A stretch of 64,000 nt of DNA from Hydractinia symbiolongicarpus (Eukaryota > Cnidaria > Hydrozoa > Anthoathecata > Hydractiniidae): contig NC_079878.1 of the NCBI RefSeq assembly GCF_029227915.1, forward strand, positions 35,801,501 to 35,865,500, written 5' to 3'. Numbering within the stretch: position 1 is the stretch's first letter; each line of letters opens with the position of its first letter. The notes under the pieces are model-generated. The model searched no databases and had not been told where the DNA came from. It was given only the letters and a program-made list of their open reading frames with translations. The position numbers and the translations under genes are program-made. Shown here one piece after another: positions 1 through 15,300 of the stretch.

Positions 1-212
1 AGTGATGCAACCTAGTAATATTAGAAAAATATTTCTAAATACATGCTGGTACAAATATGTGACCCAACCGTTGTAACTCAAACGGACTGACACCGTTAGA
101 AAGTCAGTGAAATGTAGTATTTGAAACTGTCTCTATTTCTTCAGCGTGCACTAACGGCTAGGATTGGTCACACGGTAAAAAATGACTTATTTATTTAAAA
201 TTTTTAAATGAA

Positions 213-227
213 GCGCTACCACAGCGC
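213..227. repeat. Recurrent inverted repeat within the satellite monomer (first example)
   Basis: GCGCT-ACCAC-AGCGC is a 5-bp stem with a 5-base loop. It recurs in most monomers on both sides of the insertion, sometimes weakened (for example GCGCTACCACAGAGCC). A second inverted set, CCGTT...AACGG...CCGTT, lies about 220 bp later in each monomer. These may be short cruciforms or protein sites. Confidence 0.55.
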
Positions 228-1961
228 CCAGTGTAATTGCTGAGTTCCGGCAATCATGTCAAATTAAGAAGAATGTTATTTCTTGGGGTCCAGTTAGCTC
301 ACTTATCACATTTATAAGGTGACAGCCCAAAATCAGTTCAATTAAGTCCCACAATCAATCGTTTCATTGTTAAAAGCGATGCAACCTAGTAATTTCAGAA
401 AAACATCCCTAAATACATGTGGGAAGGAAAATTGTGACGTAACCGTTGTAACTCAAACGGACTGATACCGTTAGAAATTCATTGAAATTTAGGTTTTGAA
501 GCTCTCTCTATTTCTTCAGCGCGCAATAACGGCTAGGATTGGTCCCTCGGTAAGAAATGAAGCGCTACCACAGCACGCAGTGTAATCGCTGACTTCCGGC
601 AATCATGTCAAATTAAGAAGAATGTTCATTCTTGGGGTTCAGTTAGCTCACTTATCACATTTATAAGGTGACAGTCCAAATTTAGTTCAATTAAGTCTCA
701 CAGTCAATCGTTTCACTGTTAAAAGCGATGCAACCTAGTAATATGAGAAAAATATCGCTAAATACAAGTTGGTACGAATATGTGACGCAACCGTTGTAAC
801 TGAAGCGGACTGATACCGTTGGAAAGTCAATAAAATGTAGTTTTCGAAACTCTCGCTATCTCTTCAACGCGCGATAAGGGCTAGGATTGGTCCCACAGTA
901 GAGAATGACTTATTTATCTAAATTTTTAAATGAAGTGCTACCACAGCGCCCTGTGTAATCGCTGAGTTGCGGCAATCATTTTATATTAAGAAGAATGTTT
1001 TTTCTTGGTCTCCAATTGTCTCATTTATCACATTTATCAGGTCACAGTCCAAAGCTAGTTCAATTAAGTCCAACAGTCAATCGTTTCACTGTTTAAAGGG
1101 ATGCAACCTAGTAATATTAAAAAAATATCTCTAAATACATGTTGGTACGAATATGTGACCCAACCGTTGTAACTCAAACGGACTGACAACGTTAGAAAGT
1201 CAATGAAAAGTAGTTTTTGAAACTGTCGCTATTTCTTCAGCGCGCGATAACGGCTAGGATTCGTCACAGAGTAAAGAATGACTTATTTATCTAAATTTTT
1301 AAATAAAGCGCTACCACAGCGCCCAGTGCAATTGCTGAGTTCCGGCAATCACGTCAAATTAAAAAGAATGTTATTTCTTGGGGTCCAATTGCCTCATTTA
1401 TCACATTTATCAGGTCACAGTCCAAAGTTAGTTCAATTAAGTCCCACAGTCAATCGTTTCACTGTTTAAAAGGATGCAACCTAGTAATATTGGAAAAATA
1501 TCCCTAAATACATGTTGGTACGTATATGTAACCCAACCCTTGTAACTCAAGCGGACTGACACGGTTAGAAAGCCAGTGAAATGTAGGTTTTTCACCTGTC
1601 GCTGTTTCATCAGCGCGCGATAACGGCTAGGATTGGTCCCACAGTAAAAAATGACTTTTTTTCTTAATTTTTAAATGAAGCGCTCCCACAGCGACCAGTG
1701 TAATTGCTGAGCTTCGGCAATCATGTCAAATGAAGAAGAATGTTATTTCTTGGAGTCCAATTGTCTCACTTATCACATTTAAAAGGTCACAGTCCAAAAT
1801 CAGTTCAATTAAGTCCCACAGTCAATCGTTTCCCTGTTAAAAGCGATGCAACCTAGTAATAGCGGAGAAATATCGCTAAATACATGTTGGTACGAATATG
1901 TGACGCAACCGTTGTAACTCAAACGGATTGATACCGCCAAAAAGTCAAAGAAATGTAGCTT

Positions 1962-4900
1962 TTGAAACTGTTCCTGTTTATTCAGCGCGTGCTAACGGCC
2001 AGGATTGGTCCCACAGTAAGTATGACTTATTTATATAAATATTTAAATGAAGCGCTACCACAGCGCCCAGTACAATCGCTGAGTTGCGCAAATCATGTCA
2101 AATTAAGAAGAATGTTAATCCTTGGACTCCAATTGTCTCATTTATCACATTTATCATGTCACAGTCCAAAGTTTGTTCAATTAAGTCCCACAGTCAATCG
2201 TTTCACTGTTTAAAGGGATGCAACCTAGTAATATTAGAAAAATATCCCTAAATACATGCTGGTACGAATATGTGACCCAACCGTTGTAACTCAATCGGAC
2301 TGACACAGTTAGAAAGTCAGTGAAATGTAGTATTTGAAACTGTCTCTATTTCTTCAGCGCGCACTTACGGCTAGGATTGGTCCCACGGTAAAAAATGACT
2401 TAATTATTTAAATTTTTAAATGAAGCGCTACCACAGCGCCCAGTGTAATCGCTGAGTTCCCGCAATCATGTCAAATTAAGAAGAATTTTATCTTTTGGTA
2501 TCCAATTGACCCATTTATCACATTTATAAGGTCACAGTCCAAAATCAGTTCAATTAAGTCCCACAATCAATCGTTTCACTGTTAAAAGCGATACAACCTA
2601 GTAATTTCAGAAAAACATCCCTAAATACATGTGGGGAGGAATATGTGACGTAACCGTTGTAACTCAAACGGACTTATACCGTTAGAAATTCATTGAAATA
2701 TAGTTTTTAAAGCTGTCTCTATTTCTTCAGCGCGTGATAACGGCTGGGATTGGTCCCACGGTAAAAAATGACTTATTTCTTAAGATTTTTAAAGGAAGCG
2801 TTACCACAGCGCCCAGTGTAATCGCTGAGTTTCGGCAACCATGTCAAATTAAGAAAAATGATATTTTTTGGAGTCCAATTGACTCATTTATCACATTTAA
2901 AAGGTGACAGTCCAAAATCAGTTCAATTAAGTCCCACAATCAATCGTTTCACGGTTAAAAGCGATACAACCTAGCAATTTCTGAAAGACATCCCTAAATA
3001 CATGTGGGGAGGAATATGTGACGTAACCGTTGTAACTAAAACGGACTGATACCGTTAGAAATTCATTGAAATATAGTTTTTGAAACTGTCTCTATTTCTT
3101 CAGCGCGCGATAACGGCTAGCATTGGTCCCACGGTAAAAAATGACATTTTTCTTTAAATTTTTAAATGAAGCGCTACCACAGCACCCAGTGTAATCGCTG
3201 AGTTCCGGCAATCATGTCAAATTAAGAAGAATGTCATTTCTTGGGGTCCAGTTAGCTCACTTATCACATTGATAAGGTGACAGTCCAAATTTAGTTCAAT
3301 TAAGTCCCACAGTCAATCGCTTCACTGTTAAAAGCGATGCAACCTAGTAATATGAGAAAAATATCGCTAAATACAAGCTGGTACGGATATGTGACGCCAC
3401 CGTTATAACTGAAGCGGACTGATAACGTTAGAAAGTCAATGAAATGTAGTTTTTGAAATTGTCGCTATTTCTTCAACGCGCGATAACGGCTAGGATTGGT
3501 CCCACAGTAGAGAATGACTTATTTATCTAAATTTATAAATGAAGTGCTACCACAGCGCGCCGTGTAATCGCTGAGTTGCGGCAATCATGTCAAATTAAGA
3601 AGAATGTTAATTCTTGGACTCCAATTGTCTCATTTATCACATTTATCATGTCACAGTCCAAAGTGTGTTCAATTAAGTCCCACAGTCAATCGTTTCACTG
3701 TTTAAAGGGATGCAACCTAGTAATATTAGAAAAATATCCCTAAATACATGCTGGTACGAATATATGACCCAACCGTTGTAACTCAAACGGACTGACACCG
3801 TTAGAAAGTCAGTGAAATGTAGTATTTGAAACTGTCTCTATTTCTTCAGCGCGCGATAACGGCTAGGATTGGTCCCACAGTAAGTATGACTTATTTATAT
3901 AAATATTTAAATGAAGCGCTACCACAGCGCCCAGTACAATCGCTGAGTTGCGCAAATCATGTCAAATTAAGAAGAATGTTAATCCTTGGACTCCAATTGT
4001 CTCATTTATCACTATTATCATGTCACAGTCCAAAGTTTGTTCAATTAAGTCCCACAGTCAATCGTTTCACTGTTTAAAGGGATGCAACCTAGTAATATTA
4101 GAAAAATATCCCTAAATACATGCTGGTACGAATATGTGACCCAACCGTTGTAACTCAATCGGACTGACACAGTTAGAAAGTCAGTGAAATGTAGTATTTG
4201 AAACTGTCTCTATTTCTTCAGCGCGCACTTACGGCTAGGATTGGTCCCACGGTAAAAAATGACTTAATTATTTAAATTTTTAAATGAAGCGCTACCACAG
4301 CGCCCAGTGTAATCGCTGAGTTCCGGCAATCATGTCAAATTAAGAAGAATTTTATCTTTTGGTATCCAATTGACCCATTTATCACATTTATAAGGTCACA
4401 GTCCAAAATCAGTTCAATTAAGTCCCACAATCAATCGTTTCACTGTTAAAAGCGATACAACCTAGTAATTTCAGAAAAACATCCCTAAATACATGTGGGG
4501 AGGAATATGTGACGTAACCGTTGTAACTCAAACGGACTTATACCGTTAGAAATTCATTGAAATATAGTTTTTGAAGCTGTCTCTATTTCTTCAGCGCGTG
4601 ATAACGGCTGGGATTGGTCCCACGGTAAAAAATGACTTATTTCTTAAGATTTTTAAAGGAAGCGTTACCACAGCGCCCAGTGTAATCGCTGAGTTTCGGC
4701 AACCATGTCAAATTAAGAAAAATGTTATTTTTTGGAGTCCAATTGACTCATTTATCACATTTAAAAGGTGACAGTCCAAAATCAGTTCAATTAAGTCCCA
4801 CAATCAATCGTTTCACGGTTAAAAGCGATACAACCTAGCAATTTCTGAAAGACATCCCTAAATACATGTGGGGAGGAATATGTGACGTAACCGTTGTAAC

Positions 4901-5735
4901 TAAAACGGACTGATACCGTTAGAAATTCATTGAAATATAGTTTTTGAAACTGTCTCTATTTCTTCAGCGCGCGATAACGGCTAGCATTGGTCCCACGGTA
5001 AAAAATGACATTTTTCTTTAAATTTTTAAATGAAGCGCTACCACAGCACCCAGTGTAATCGCTGAGTTCCGGCAATCATGTCAAATTAAGAAGAATGTCA
5101 TTTCTTGGGGTCCAGTTAGCTCACTTATCACATTGATAAGGTGACAGTCCAAATTTAGTTCAATTAAGTCCCACAGTCAATCGCTTCACTGTTAAAAGCG
5201 ATGCAACCTAGTAATATGAGAAAAATATCGCTAAATACAAGTTGGTACGGATATGTGACGCCACCGTTATAACTGAAGCGGACTGATAACGTTAGAAAGT
5301 CAATGAAATGTAGTTTTTGAAATTGTCGCTATTTCTTCAACGCGCGATAACGGCTAGGATTGGTCCCACAGTAGAGAATGACTTATTTATCTAAATTTAT
5401 AAATGAAGTGCTACCACAGCGCGCCGTGTAATCGCTGAGTTGCGGCAATCATGTCAAATTAAGAAGAATGTTAATTCTTGGACTCCAATTGTCTCATTTA
5501 TCACATTTATCATGTCACAGTCCAAAGTGTGTTCAATTAAGTCCCACAGTCAATCGTTTCACTGTTTAAAGGGATGCAACCTAGTAATATTAGAAAAATA
5601 TCCCTAAATACATGCTGGTACGAATATATGACCCAACCGTTGTAACTCAAACGGACTGACACCGTTAGAAAGTCAGTGAAATGTAGTATTTGAAACTGTC
5701 TCTATTTCTTCAGCGCGCGATAACGGCTAGGATTG
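1962..5735. repeat. Higher-order repeat, 5-monomer unit (~1,864 bp shift)
   Basis: About 1,864 bp (five monomers) separates two nearly identical blocks, roughly 1962-3870 and 3826-5735. The marker CTCAATCGGACTGACACAG occurs near 2293 and 4157 and the flanking variants agree on both sides. The marker recurs near 6394 and 9665, so the block was amplified further at larger spacings (2,237 and 3,271 bp). Unit boundaries are approximate. Confidence 0.8.
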
Positions 5736-5814
5736 GTCCCGCGGTAAAAAATGATATTTTTCTTTAAAATTTTAAATGAAGTGCTACCACAGCACCCAGT
5801 GTAATCGCTGAGTT

Positions 5815-8800
5815 CCGGCAATCATGTCAAATTAAGAAGAATGTCATTTCTTGGGTCCAGTTAGCTCACTTATCACATTTATAAGGTGACAGTCTAAATT
5901 TAGTTCAATTAAGTCCCACAGTCAATCCTTTCACTGTTAAAAGCGATGCAACCTAGTAATATGAGAAAAATATCGCTAAATACAAGTTGGTACGGATATG
6001 TGACGCCACCGTTGTAACTGAAGCGGACTGATAACGTTAGAATGTCAATGAAATGTAGTTTTTGAAACTGTCGCTATTTCTTCAGCGCGCGATAACGGCT
6101 AGGATTGGTCCCACAGTAGAGAATGACTTATTTATCTAAATTTATAAATGAAGTGCTACCACAGCGCGCCGTGTAATCGCTGAGTTGCGGCAATCATGTC
6201 AAATTAAGAAGAATGTTAATTCTTGGACTCAAATTGTCTCATTTATCACATTTATCATGTCACAGTCCAAAGTTTGTTCAATTAAGTCCCACAGTCAATC
6301 GTTTCACTGTTTAAAGGGATGCAACCTAGTAATATTAGAAAAATATCCCTAAATACATGCTGGTACGAATATGTGACCCAACCGTTGTAACTCAATCGGA
6401 CTGACACAGTTAGAAAGTCAGTGAAATGTAGTATTTGAAACTGTCTCTATTTCTTCAGCGCGCACTTACGGCTAGGATTGGTCCCACGGTAAAAAATGAC
6501 TTAATTATTTAAATTTTTAAATGAAGCGCTACCACAGCGCCCAGTGTAATCGCTGAGTTCCGGCAATCATGTCAAATTAAGAAGAATTTTATCTTTTGGT
6601 ATCCAATTGACCCATTTATCACATTTATAAGGTCACAGTCCAAAATCAGTTCAATTAAGTCCCACAATCAATCGTTTCACTGTTAAAAGCGATAAAACCT
6701 AGTAATTTCAGAAAAACATCCCTAAATACATGTGGGGAGGAATATGTGACGTAACCGTTGTAACTCAAACGGACTTATACCGTTAGAAATTCATTGAAAT
6801 ATAGTTTTTGAAGCTGTCTCTATTTCTTCAGCGCGTGATAACGGCTGGGATTGGTCCCACGGTAAAAAATGACTTATTTCTTAAGATTTTTAAAGGAAGC
6901 GTTACCACAGCGCCCAGTGTAATCGCTGAGTTTCGGCAACCATGTCAAATTAAGAAAAATGTTATTTTTTGGAGTCCAATTGACTCATTTATCACATTTA
7001 AAAGGTGACAGTCCAAAATCAGTTCAATTAAGTCCCACAATCAATCGTTTCACGGTTAAAAGCGATACAACCTAGCAATTTCTGAAAGACATCCCTAAAT
7101 ACATGTGGGCAGGAATATGTGACGTAACCGTTGTAACTCAAACGGACTGATACCGTTAGAAATTCATTGAAATATAGTTTTTGAAACTGTCTCTATTTCT
7201 TCAGCGCGCGATAACGGCTAGCATTGGTCCCACGGTAAAAAATGACATTTTTCTTTAAATTTTTAAATGAAGCGCTACCACAGCACCCAGTGTAATCGCT
7301 GAGTTCCGGCAATCATGTCAAATTAAGAAGAATGTCATTTCTTGGGGTCCAGTTAGCTCACTTATCACATTGATAAGGTGACAGTCCAAATTTAGTTCAA
7401 TTTAGTCCCACAGTCAATAGAAAAATATCGCTAAATACAAGTTGGTACGGATATGTGACGCCACCGTTATAACTGAAGCGGACTGATAACGTTAGAAAGT
7501 CAATGAAATGTAGTTTTTGAAATTGTCGCTATTTCTTCAACGCGCGATAACGGCTAGGATTGGTCCCACAGTAGAGAATGACTTATTTATCTAAATTTAT
7601 AAATGAAGTGCTACCACAGCGCGCCGTGTAATCGCTGAGTTGCGGCAATCATGTCAAATTAAGAAGAATGTTAATTCTTGGACTCCAATTGTCTCATTTA
7701 TCACATTTATCATGTCACAGTCCAAAGTGTGTTCAATTAAGTCCCACAGTCAATCGTTTCACTGTTTAAAGGGATGCAACCTAGTAATATTAGAAAAATA
7801 TCCCTAAATACATGCTGGTACGAATATATGACCCAACCGTTGTAACTCAAACGGACTGACACCGTTAGAAAGTCAGTGAAATGTAGTATTTGAAACTGTC
7901 TCTATTTCTTCAGCGCGCACTAACGGCTAGGATTGGTCCCACGGTAAAAAATGACTTATTTATTTAAATTTTTAAATGAAGCGCTACCACAGCGCCCAGT
8001 GTAATCGCTGAGTTCCGGCAATCATGTCAAATTAGGAAGAATGTTATTTCTTGGGGTCCAGTTAGCTCACTTATCACATTTATAAGGTGACAGCCCAAAA
8101 TCAGTTCAATTAAGTCCCACAATCAATCGTTTCATTGTTAAAGGCGATGCAACCTAGTAATTTCAGAAAAACATCCCTAAATACATGGGGGGAGGAAAAT
8201 TGTGACGTAACCGTTGTAACTCAAACTGACTGATACCGTTAAAAATTCATTGAAATGTTGGTTTTGAAGCTCTCTCTATTTCTTCAGCGCGCAATAACGG
8301 CTAGGATTGGTCCCACGGTAAGAAATGAAGCGCTACCATAGCACGCAGTGTAATCGCTGACTTCCGGCAATCATGTCAAATTAAGAAGAATGTTCATTCC
8401 TGGGGTTCAGTTAGCTCACTTATCACATTTATAAGGTGACAGTCCAAATTTAGTTCAATTAAGTCTCACAGTCAATCGTTTCACTGTTAAAAGCGATGCA
8501 ACCTAGTAATATGAGAAAAACATCGCTAAATACAAGTTGGTACGAATATGTGACGCAACCGTTGTAACTCAAACGGACTGACGCCGTTAGAAAGTCAGTG
8601 AAATGTACTATTTGAAACCGTCTCTATTTCTTCAGCGCGCACTAACGGCTAGGATTGGTCCCACGGTAAAAAACGACTTATTTATTTTAATTTTTAAATG
8701 AAGCGCTACCACAGCGCCCAGTGTAATCGCTGAGTTTTGGCAATCATGTCAAATTAAGAAGAATGTTGTTTTTTGAAGTCTAATTGGCTCATTTATCACA

Positions 8801-11800
8801 TTTATAAGGTCAGAGTCCAAAATCAGTTCAATTAAGTCCCACAATCAATCGTTTCACTGTTAAAAGCCATACAACCTAGTAATATCAGAAAAACAGCCCT
8901 AAATACATGTGGGGGCGAATATGTGACGGAACCGTTGTAACTCAAACGGACTGATACCGTTAGAAATTCATTGAAATGTAGCTTTTGAAGCTCTCACTAT
9001 TTCTTCAGCGCGCAATAACGGCTAGGATTGGTCCCACGGTAAGAAGTGAAGCGCTACCACAGCACGCAGTGTAATCGCTGACTTCCGGCAATCATGTCAA
9101 ATTAAGAAGAATGTCATTTCTTGGGTCCAGTTAGCTCACTTATCACATTTATAAGGTGACAGTCTAAATTTAGTTCAATTAAGTCCCACAGTCAATCCTT
9201 TCACTGTTAAAAGCGATGCAACCTAGTAATATGAGAAAAATATCGCTAAATACAAGTTGGTACGGATATGTGACGCCACCGTTGTAACTGAAGCGGACTG
9301 ATAACGTTAGAATGTCAATGAAATGTAGTTTTTGAAACTGTCGCTATTTCTTCAGCGCGCGATAACGGCTAGGATTGGTCCCACAGTAGAGAATGACTTA
9401 TTTATCTAAATTTATAAATGAAGTGCTACCACAGCGCGCCGTGTAATCGCTGAGTTGCGGCAATCATGTCAAATTAAGAAGAATGTTAATTCTTGGACTC
9501 AAATTGTCTCATTTATCACATTTATCATGTCACAGTCCAAAGTTTGTTCAATTAAGTCCCACAGTCAATCGTTTCACTGTTTAAAGGGATGCAACCTAGT
9601 AATATTAGAAAAATATCCCTAAATACATGCTGGTACGAATATGTGACCCAACCGTTGTAACTCAATCGGACTGACACAGTTAGAAAGTCAGTGAAATGTA
9701 GTATTTGAAACTGTCTCTATTTCTTCAGCGCGCACTTACGGCTAGGATTGGTCCCACGGTAAAAAATGACTTAATTATTTAAATTTTTAAATGAAGCGCT
9801 ACCACAGCGCCCAGTGTAATCGCTGAGTTCCGGCAATCATGTCAAATTAAGAAGAATTTTATCTTTTGGTATCCAATTGACCCATTTATCACATTTATAA
9901 GGTCACAGTCCAAAATCAGTTCAATTAAGTCCCACAATCAATCGTTTCACTGTTAAAAGCGATAAAACCTAGTAATTTCAGAAAAACATCCCTAAATACA
10001 TGTGGGGAGGAATATGTGACGTAACCGTTGTAACTCAAACGGACTTATACCGTTAGAAATTCATTGAAATATAGTTTTTGAAGCTGTCTCTATTTCTTCA
10101 GCGCGTGATAACGGCTGGGATTGGTCCCACGGTAAAAAATGACTTATTTCTTAAGATTTTTAAAGGAAGCGTTACCACAGCGCCCAGTGTAATCGCTGAG
10201 TTTCGGCAACCATGTCAAATTAAGAAAAATGTTATTTTTTGGAGTCCAATTGACTCATTTATCACATTTAAAAGGTGACAGTCCAAAATCAGTTCAATTA
10301 AGTCCCACAATCAATCGTTTCACGGTTAAAAGCGATACAACCTAGCAATTTCTGAAAGACATCCCTAAATACATGTGGGCAGGAATATGTGACGTAACCG
10401 TTGTAACTCAAACGGACTGATACCGTTAGAAATTCATTGAAATATAGTTTTTGAAACTGTCTCTATTTCTTCAGCGCGCGATAACGGCTAGCATTGGTCC
10501 CACGGTAAAAAATGACATTTTTCTTTAAATTTTTAAATGAAGCGCTACCACAGCACCCAGTGTAATCGCTGAGTTCCGGCAATCATGTCAAATTAAGAAG
10601 AATGTCATTTCTTGGGGTCCAGTTAGCTCACTTATCACATTGATAAGGTGACAGTCCAAATTTAGTTCAATTTAGTCCCACAGTCAATAGAAAAATATCG
10701 CTAAATACAAGTTGGTACGGATATGTGACGCCACCGTTATAACTGAAGCGGACTGATAACGTTAGAAAGTCAATGAAATGTAGTTTTTGAAATTGTCGCT
10801 ATTTCTTCAACGCGCGATAACGGCTAGGATTGGTCCCACAGTAGAGAATGACTTATTTATCTAAATTTATAAATGAAGTGCTACCACAGCGCGCCGTGTA
10901 ATCGCTGAGTTGCGGCAATCATGTCAAATTAAGAAGAATGTTAATTCTTGGACTCCAATTGTCTCATTTATCACATTTATCATGTCACAGTCCAAAGTGT
11001 GTTCAATTAAGTCCCACAGTCAATCGTTTCACTGTTTAAAGGGATGCAACCTAGTAATATTAGAAAAATATCCCTAAATACATGCTGGTACGAATATATG
11101 ACCCAACCGTTGTAACTCAAACGGACTGACACCGTTAGAAAGTCAGTGAAATGTAGTATTTGAAACTGTCTCTATTTCTTCAGCGCGCACTAACGGCTAG
11201 GATTGGTCCCACGGTAAAAAATGACTTATTTATTTAAATTTTTAAATGAAGCGCTACCACAGCGCCCAGTGTAATCGCTGAGTTCCGGCAATCATGTCAA
11301 ATTAGGAAGAATGTTATTTCTTGGGGTCCAGTTAGCTCACTTATCACATTTATAAGGTGACAGCCCAAAATCAGTTCAATTAAGTCCCACAATCAATCGT
11401 TTCATTGTTAAAGGCGATGCAACCTAGTAATTTCAGAAAAACATCCCTAAATACATGGGGGGAGGAAAATTGTGACGTAACCGTTATAACTCAAACTGAC
11501 TGATACCGTTAAAAATTCATTGAAATGTTGGTTTTGAAGCTCTCTCTATTTCTTCAGCGCGCAATAACGGCTAGGATTGGTCCCACGGTAAGAAATGAAG
11601 CGCTACCATAGCACGCAGTGTAATCGCTGACTTCCGGCAATCATGTCAAATTAAGAAGAATGTTCATTCCTGGGGTTCAGTTAGCTCACTTATCACATTT
11701 ATAAGGTGACAGTCCAAATTTAGTTCAATTAAGTCTCACAGTCAATCGTTTCACTGTTAAAAGCGATGCAACCTAGTAATATGAGAAAAACATCGCTAAA

Positions 11801-12380
11801 TACAAGTTGGTACGAATATGTGACGCAACCGTTGTAACTCAAACGGACTGACGCCGTTAGAAAGTCAGTGAAATGTACTATTTGAAACCGTCTCTATTTC
11901 TTCAGCGCGCACTAACGGCTAGGATTGGTCCCACGGTAAAAAACGACTTATTTATTTTAATTTTTAAATGAAGCGCTACCACAGCGCCCAGTGTAATCGC
12001 TGAGTTTCGGCAATCATGTCAAATTAAGAAGAATGTTGTTTTTTGAAGTCTAATTGGCTCATTTATCACATTTATAAGGTCAGAGTCCAAAATCAGTTCA
12101 ATTAAGTCCCACAATCAATCGTTTCACTGTTAAAAGCCATACAACCTAGTAATATCAGAAAAACAGCCCTAAATACATGTGGGGGCGAATATGTGACGGA
12201 ACCGTTGTAACTCAAACGGACTGATACCGTTAGAAATTCATTGAAATGTAGCTTTTGAAGCTCTCACTATTTCTTCAGCGCGCAATAACGGCTAGGATTG
12301 GTCCCACGGTAAGAAGTGAAGCGCTACCACAGCACGCAGTGTAATCGCTGACTTCCGGCAATCATGTCAAATTAAGAAGA
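5815..12380. repeat. Tandem duplication of a ~3,271-bp satellite block
   Basis: Positions from about 5,815-5,838 to 9,109 are repeated nearly identically from about 9,090 to 12,380. Diagnostic markers recur with a 3,270-3,271 bp shift: the variant ATGTCATTTCTTGGGTCC (5,840 and 9,111), the internally deleted monomer reading CACAGTCAATAGAAAAATAT (near 7,410 and 10,680), and two short monomers lacking the ACTTATTTAT block. Only scattered substitutions separate the copies, so this is a recent segmental duplication within the array. Confidence 0.85.
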
Positions 12381-15300
12381 ATGTTCATTCTTGGAGTCCC
12401 ATTGACTCATTTATCACATTTAAAAGGTCACAGTCCAGAATCAGTTCAATTAAGTCCCACAGTCAATCGCTTCACTGTTAAAAGCGATACAACCTAGTAA
12501 TATTAGAAAAATATCCCTAAATACATGCTGGTACGAATATGTGACCCAACCGTTGTAACTCAAATGGACTTACACCGTTAGAAAGTCACTGAAATGTAGG
12601 TTTTGAAGCTCTCACTATTTCTTCAGCGCGCAATAACGGCTAGGATTGGTCCCACGGTAAGAAATGAAGCGCTACCACAGCACGCAGTGAAATCGCTGAC
12701 TTCCGGCAATCATGTCAACTTAACAAGAATGTTCATTCTTGGGGTTCAGTTAGCTCACTTATCATATTTATAAGGTGACAGTCCAAATTCAGTTCAAATA
12801 AGTCCCACAATCAATCGTTTCACTGTTAAAAGCGATACAACCTAGTAATTTCAGAAAAACATCCCTAAATACATGTGGAGACGAATATGTGACGGAACCG
12901 TTGTAACTCAAACGGACTGATACCGTTAGAAATTCATTGAAATGTAGCTTTTGAAACTATCTTTATTTCTTCAGCGCGTGATGACGGCTCGGATTGGTCC
13001 CACGGTAAAAAATGACATTTTTCTTTAAATTTTTAAATGAAGCGCTACCACAGCACCCAGTGTAATCGCTGAGTTCCGGCAATCATGTCAAATTAGGAAA
13101 AATGTTATTTCTTGGGGTCCAGTTAGCTCACTTATCACATTTATAAGGTGACAGCCCAATCTCAGTTCAATTAAGTCCCACAATCAATCGTTTCACTGTT
13201 AAAAGCGATACAACCTAGTAATTTCAGAAAAACATCCCTAAATACATGTGGTGACGAATATGTGACGGAACCGTTGTAACTCAAACGGACTAATACCGTT
13301 AGAAATTCATTGAAATGTAGGTTTTGAAGCTCTCACTATTTCTTCAGCGCGCAATAACGGCTAGGATTGGTCCCACGGTAAGAAATGAAGCGCTACCACA
13401 GCACGCAGTGTAATCGCTGACTTCCGGCAATCATGTCAAATTAAGAAGAATGTTCATTTTTGGAGTCCCATTGACTCATTTATCACATTTAAAAGGTCAC
13501 AGTCCAGAATCAGTTCAATTAAGTCCCACAGTCAATCGCTTCACTGTTAAAAGCGATACAACCTAGTAATATTGGAAAAATATCCCTAAATACATGCTGG
13601 TACGAATATGTGACCCAACCGTTGTTACTCAAACGGACTGACACCGTTAGAAAGTCAGTGAAATGTAGTATTTGAAACTGTCTCTATTTCTTCAGCGCGC
13701 AATAACGGCTAGGATTGGTCCCACGGTAAGAAATGAAGCGCTACCACAGCACGCAGTGAAATCGCTGACTTCCGGCAATCATGTCAAATTAACAAGAATG
13801 TTCATTCTTGGGGATCAGTTAGCTCACTTATCATATTTATAAGGTGACAGTCCAAATTCAGTTCAATTAAGTCTCACAGTCAATCGTTTCACTGTTAAAA
13901 GCGATGCAACCTAGTAGTATGAGAAAAATATCGCTAAATACAAGTTGGTACGAATATGTGACGCAACCGTTGTAACTGAAGCGGACTGGTACCGTTGGAA
14001 AGTCAATAAAATGTAGTTTTCGAAACTGTCGCTATCTCTTCAGCGCGCGATAACGGCTAGGATTGGTCCCACAGTAGAGAATGACTTATTTATCTAAATT
14101 TTTAAATGAAGTGCTACCACAGCGCCCTGTGTAATCGCTGAGTTGCTGCAATCATTTTATATTAAGAAGAATGTTTTTTCTTGGACTCCAATTGTCTCAT
14201 TTATCACATTTATCAGGTCACAGTCCAAAGTTAGTTCAATTAAGTCCAACAGGCAATCGTTTCACTGTTTAAAGGGATGCAACCTAGTAATATTAAAAAA
14301 ATATCCCTAAATACATGTGGGGACAAATATGTGACACAACCGTTGTAACTCAAACGGACTGATACCGTAAGAAATTAATTGAAATGTAGTTTTTGAAACT
14401 GTCTCTATTTCTTCAGCGCGCCATAACGGCTAGGATTGGCCCACGGTCAAAAATGACATTTTTCTTTGAATTTTTAAGTGAAGCGCTACCACAGCGCCCA
14501 GTGTAATCGCTGAGTTTCGGCAATCCTGTCAAATTAAGAGGAATGTTATTTTTTGGAGTCCAATTGGCTCATTTATCACATTTATAAGGTCACAGTTCAA
14601 AATCAGTTCAATTAAGTCCCACAATCAATCGTTTCACTGTTAAAAGCGATACAACCTAGTAATATCAGAGAAACAGCCCTAAATACATGTTGGTACGAAT
14701 ATGTGACGACACCGTTGTATCTCAAACGGATTGATACCGCTAGAAAGTCAATGAAATTTAGTTTTTGAAACTGTTCCTACTTCTTCAGCGCGTGCTAACG
14801 GCCAGGATTAGTCCCACAGTAAATACGACTTATTTATCTAAATTCTTAAATGAAGTGCTACCACAGCGCCCATTGTAATCGTTGAATTCCAGCAATCATG
14901 TAAAATTAAGAGGAATGTTACTTGTGGGAGTCCAATTGGCTCATTTATCACATTTATCAGGTCACAGTCCAAAATCAGTTCATTTAAGTGCCACAGTCAA
15001 TCGTTTCACTGTTAAAAGCAATCCAACCTAGTAATATCAGAAAAACATCTCTAAATACATGTCCGGACGAATATGTGACGCAACCATTGTAACTGAAGCG
15101 GATTGATACCGTTATAAAGTCAATGAAATGTAGTTTTTGAAACTGTCGCTATTTCTTCAGCGCACGATAACGGCTAGGATTTGTCCCAGAGTAAGGAATG
15201 ACTTATTAATCTAAATTTATAAATGAAGCGCTACCACAGCGCCCAGTGTAACCGCTGAGTTCCGGCAATCACGTCAAATTAAGAAGAATGTTATTTCTTG

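Noticed and set aside
4571-4771. Recurrent 61-88 codon ORFs in the satellite (for example 1962, 4571, 6808, 10078, 21268, 31003, 48414, 52949)
   Set aside because: They recur with the monomer, differ in frame and end between copies, have no domain pattern, and are explained by the repeat.
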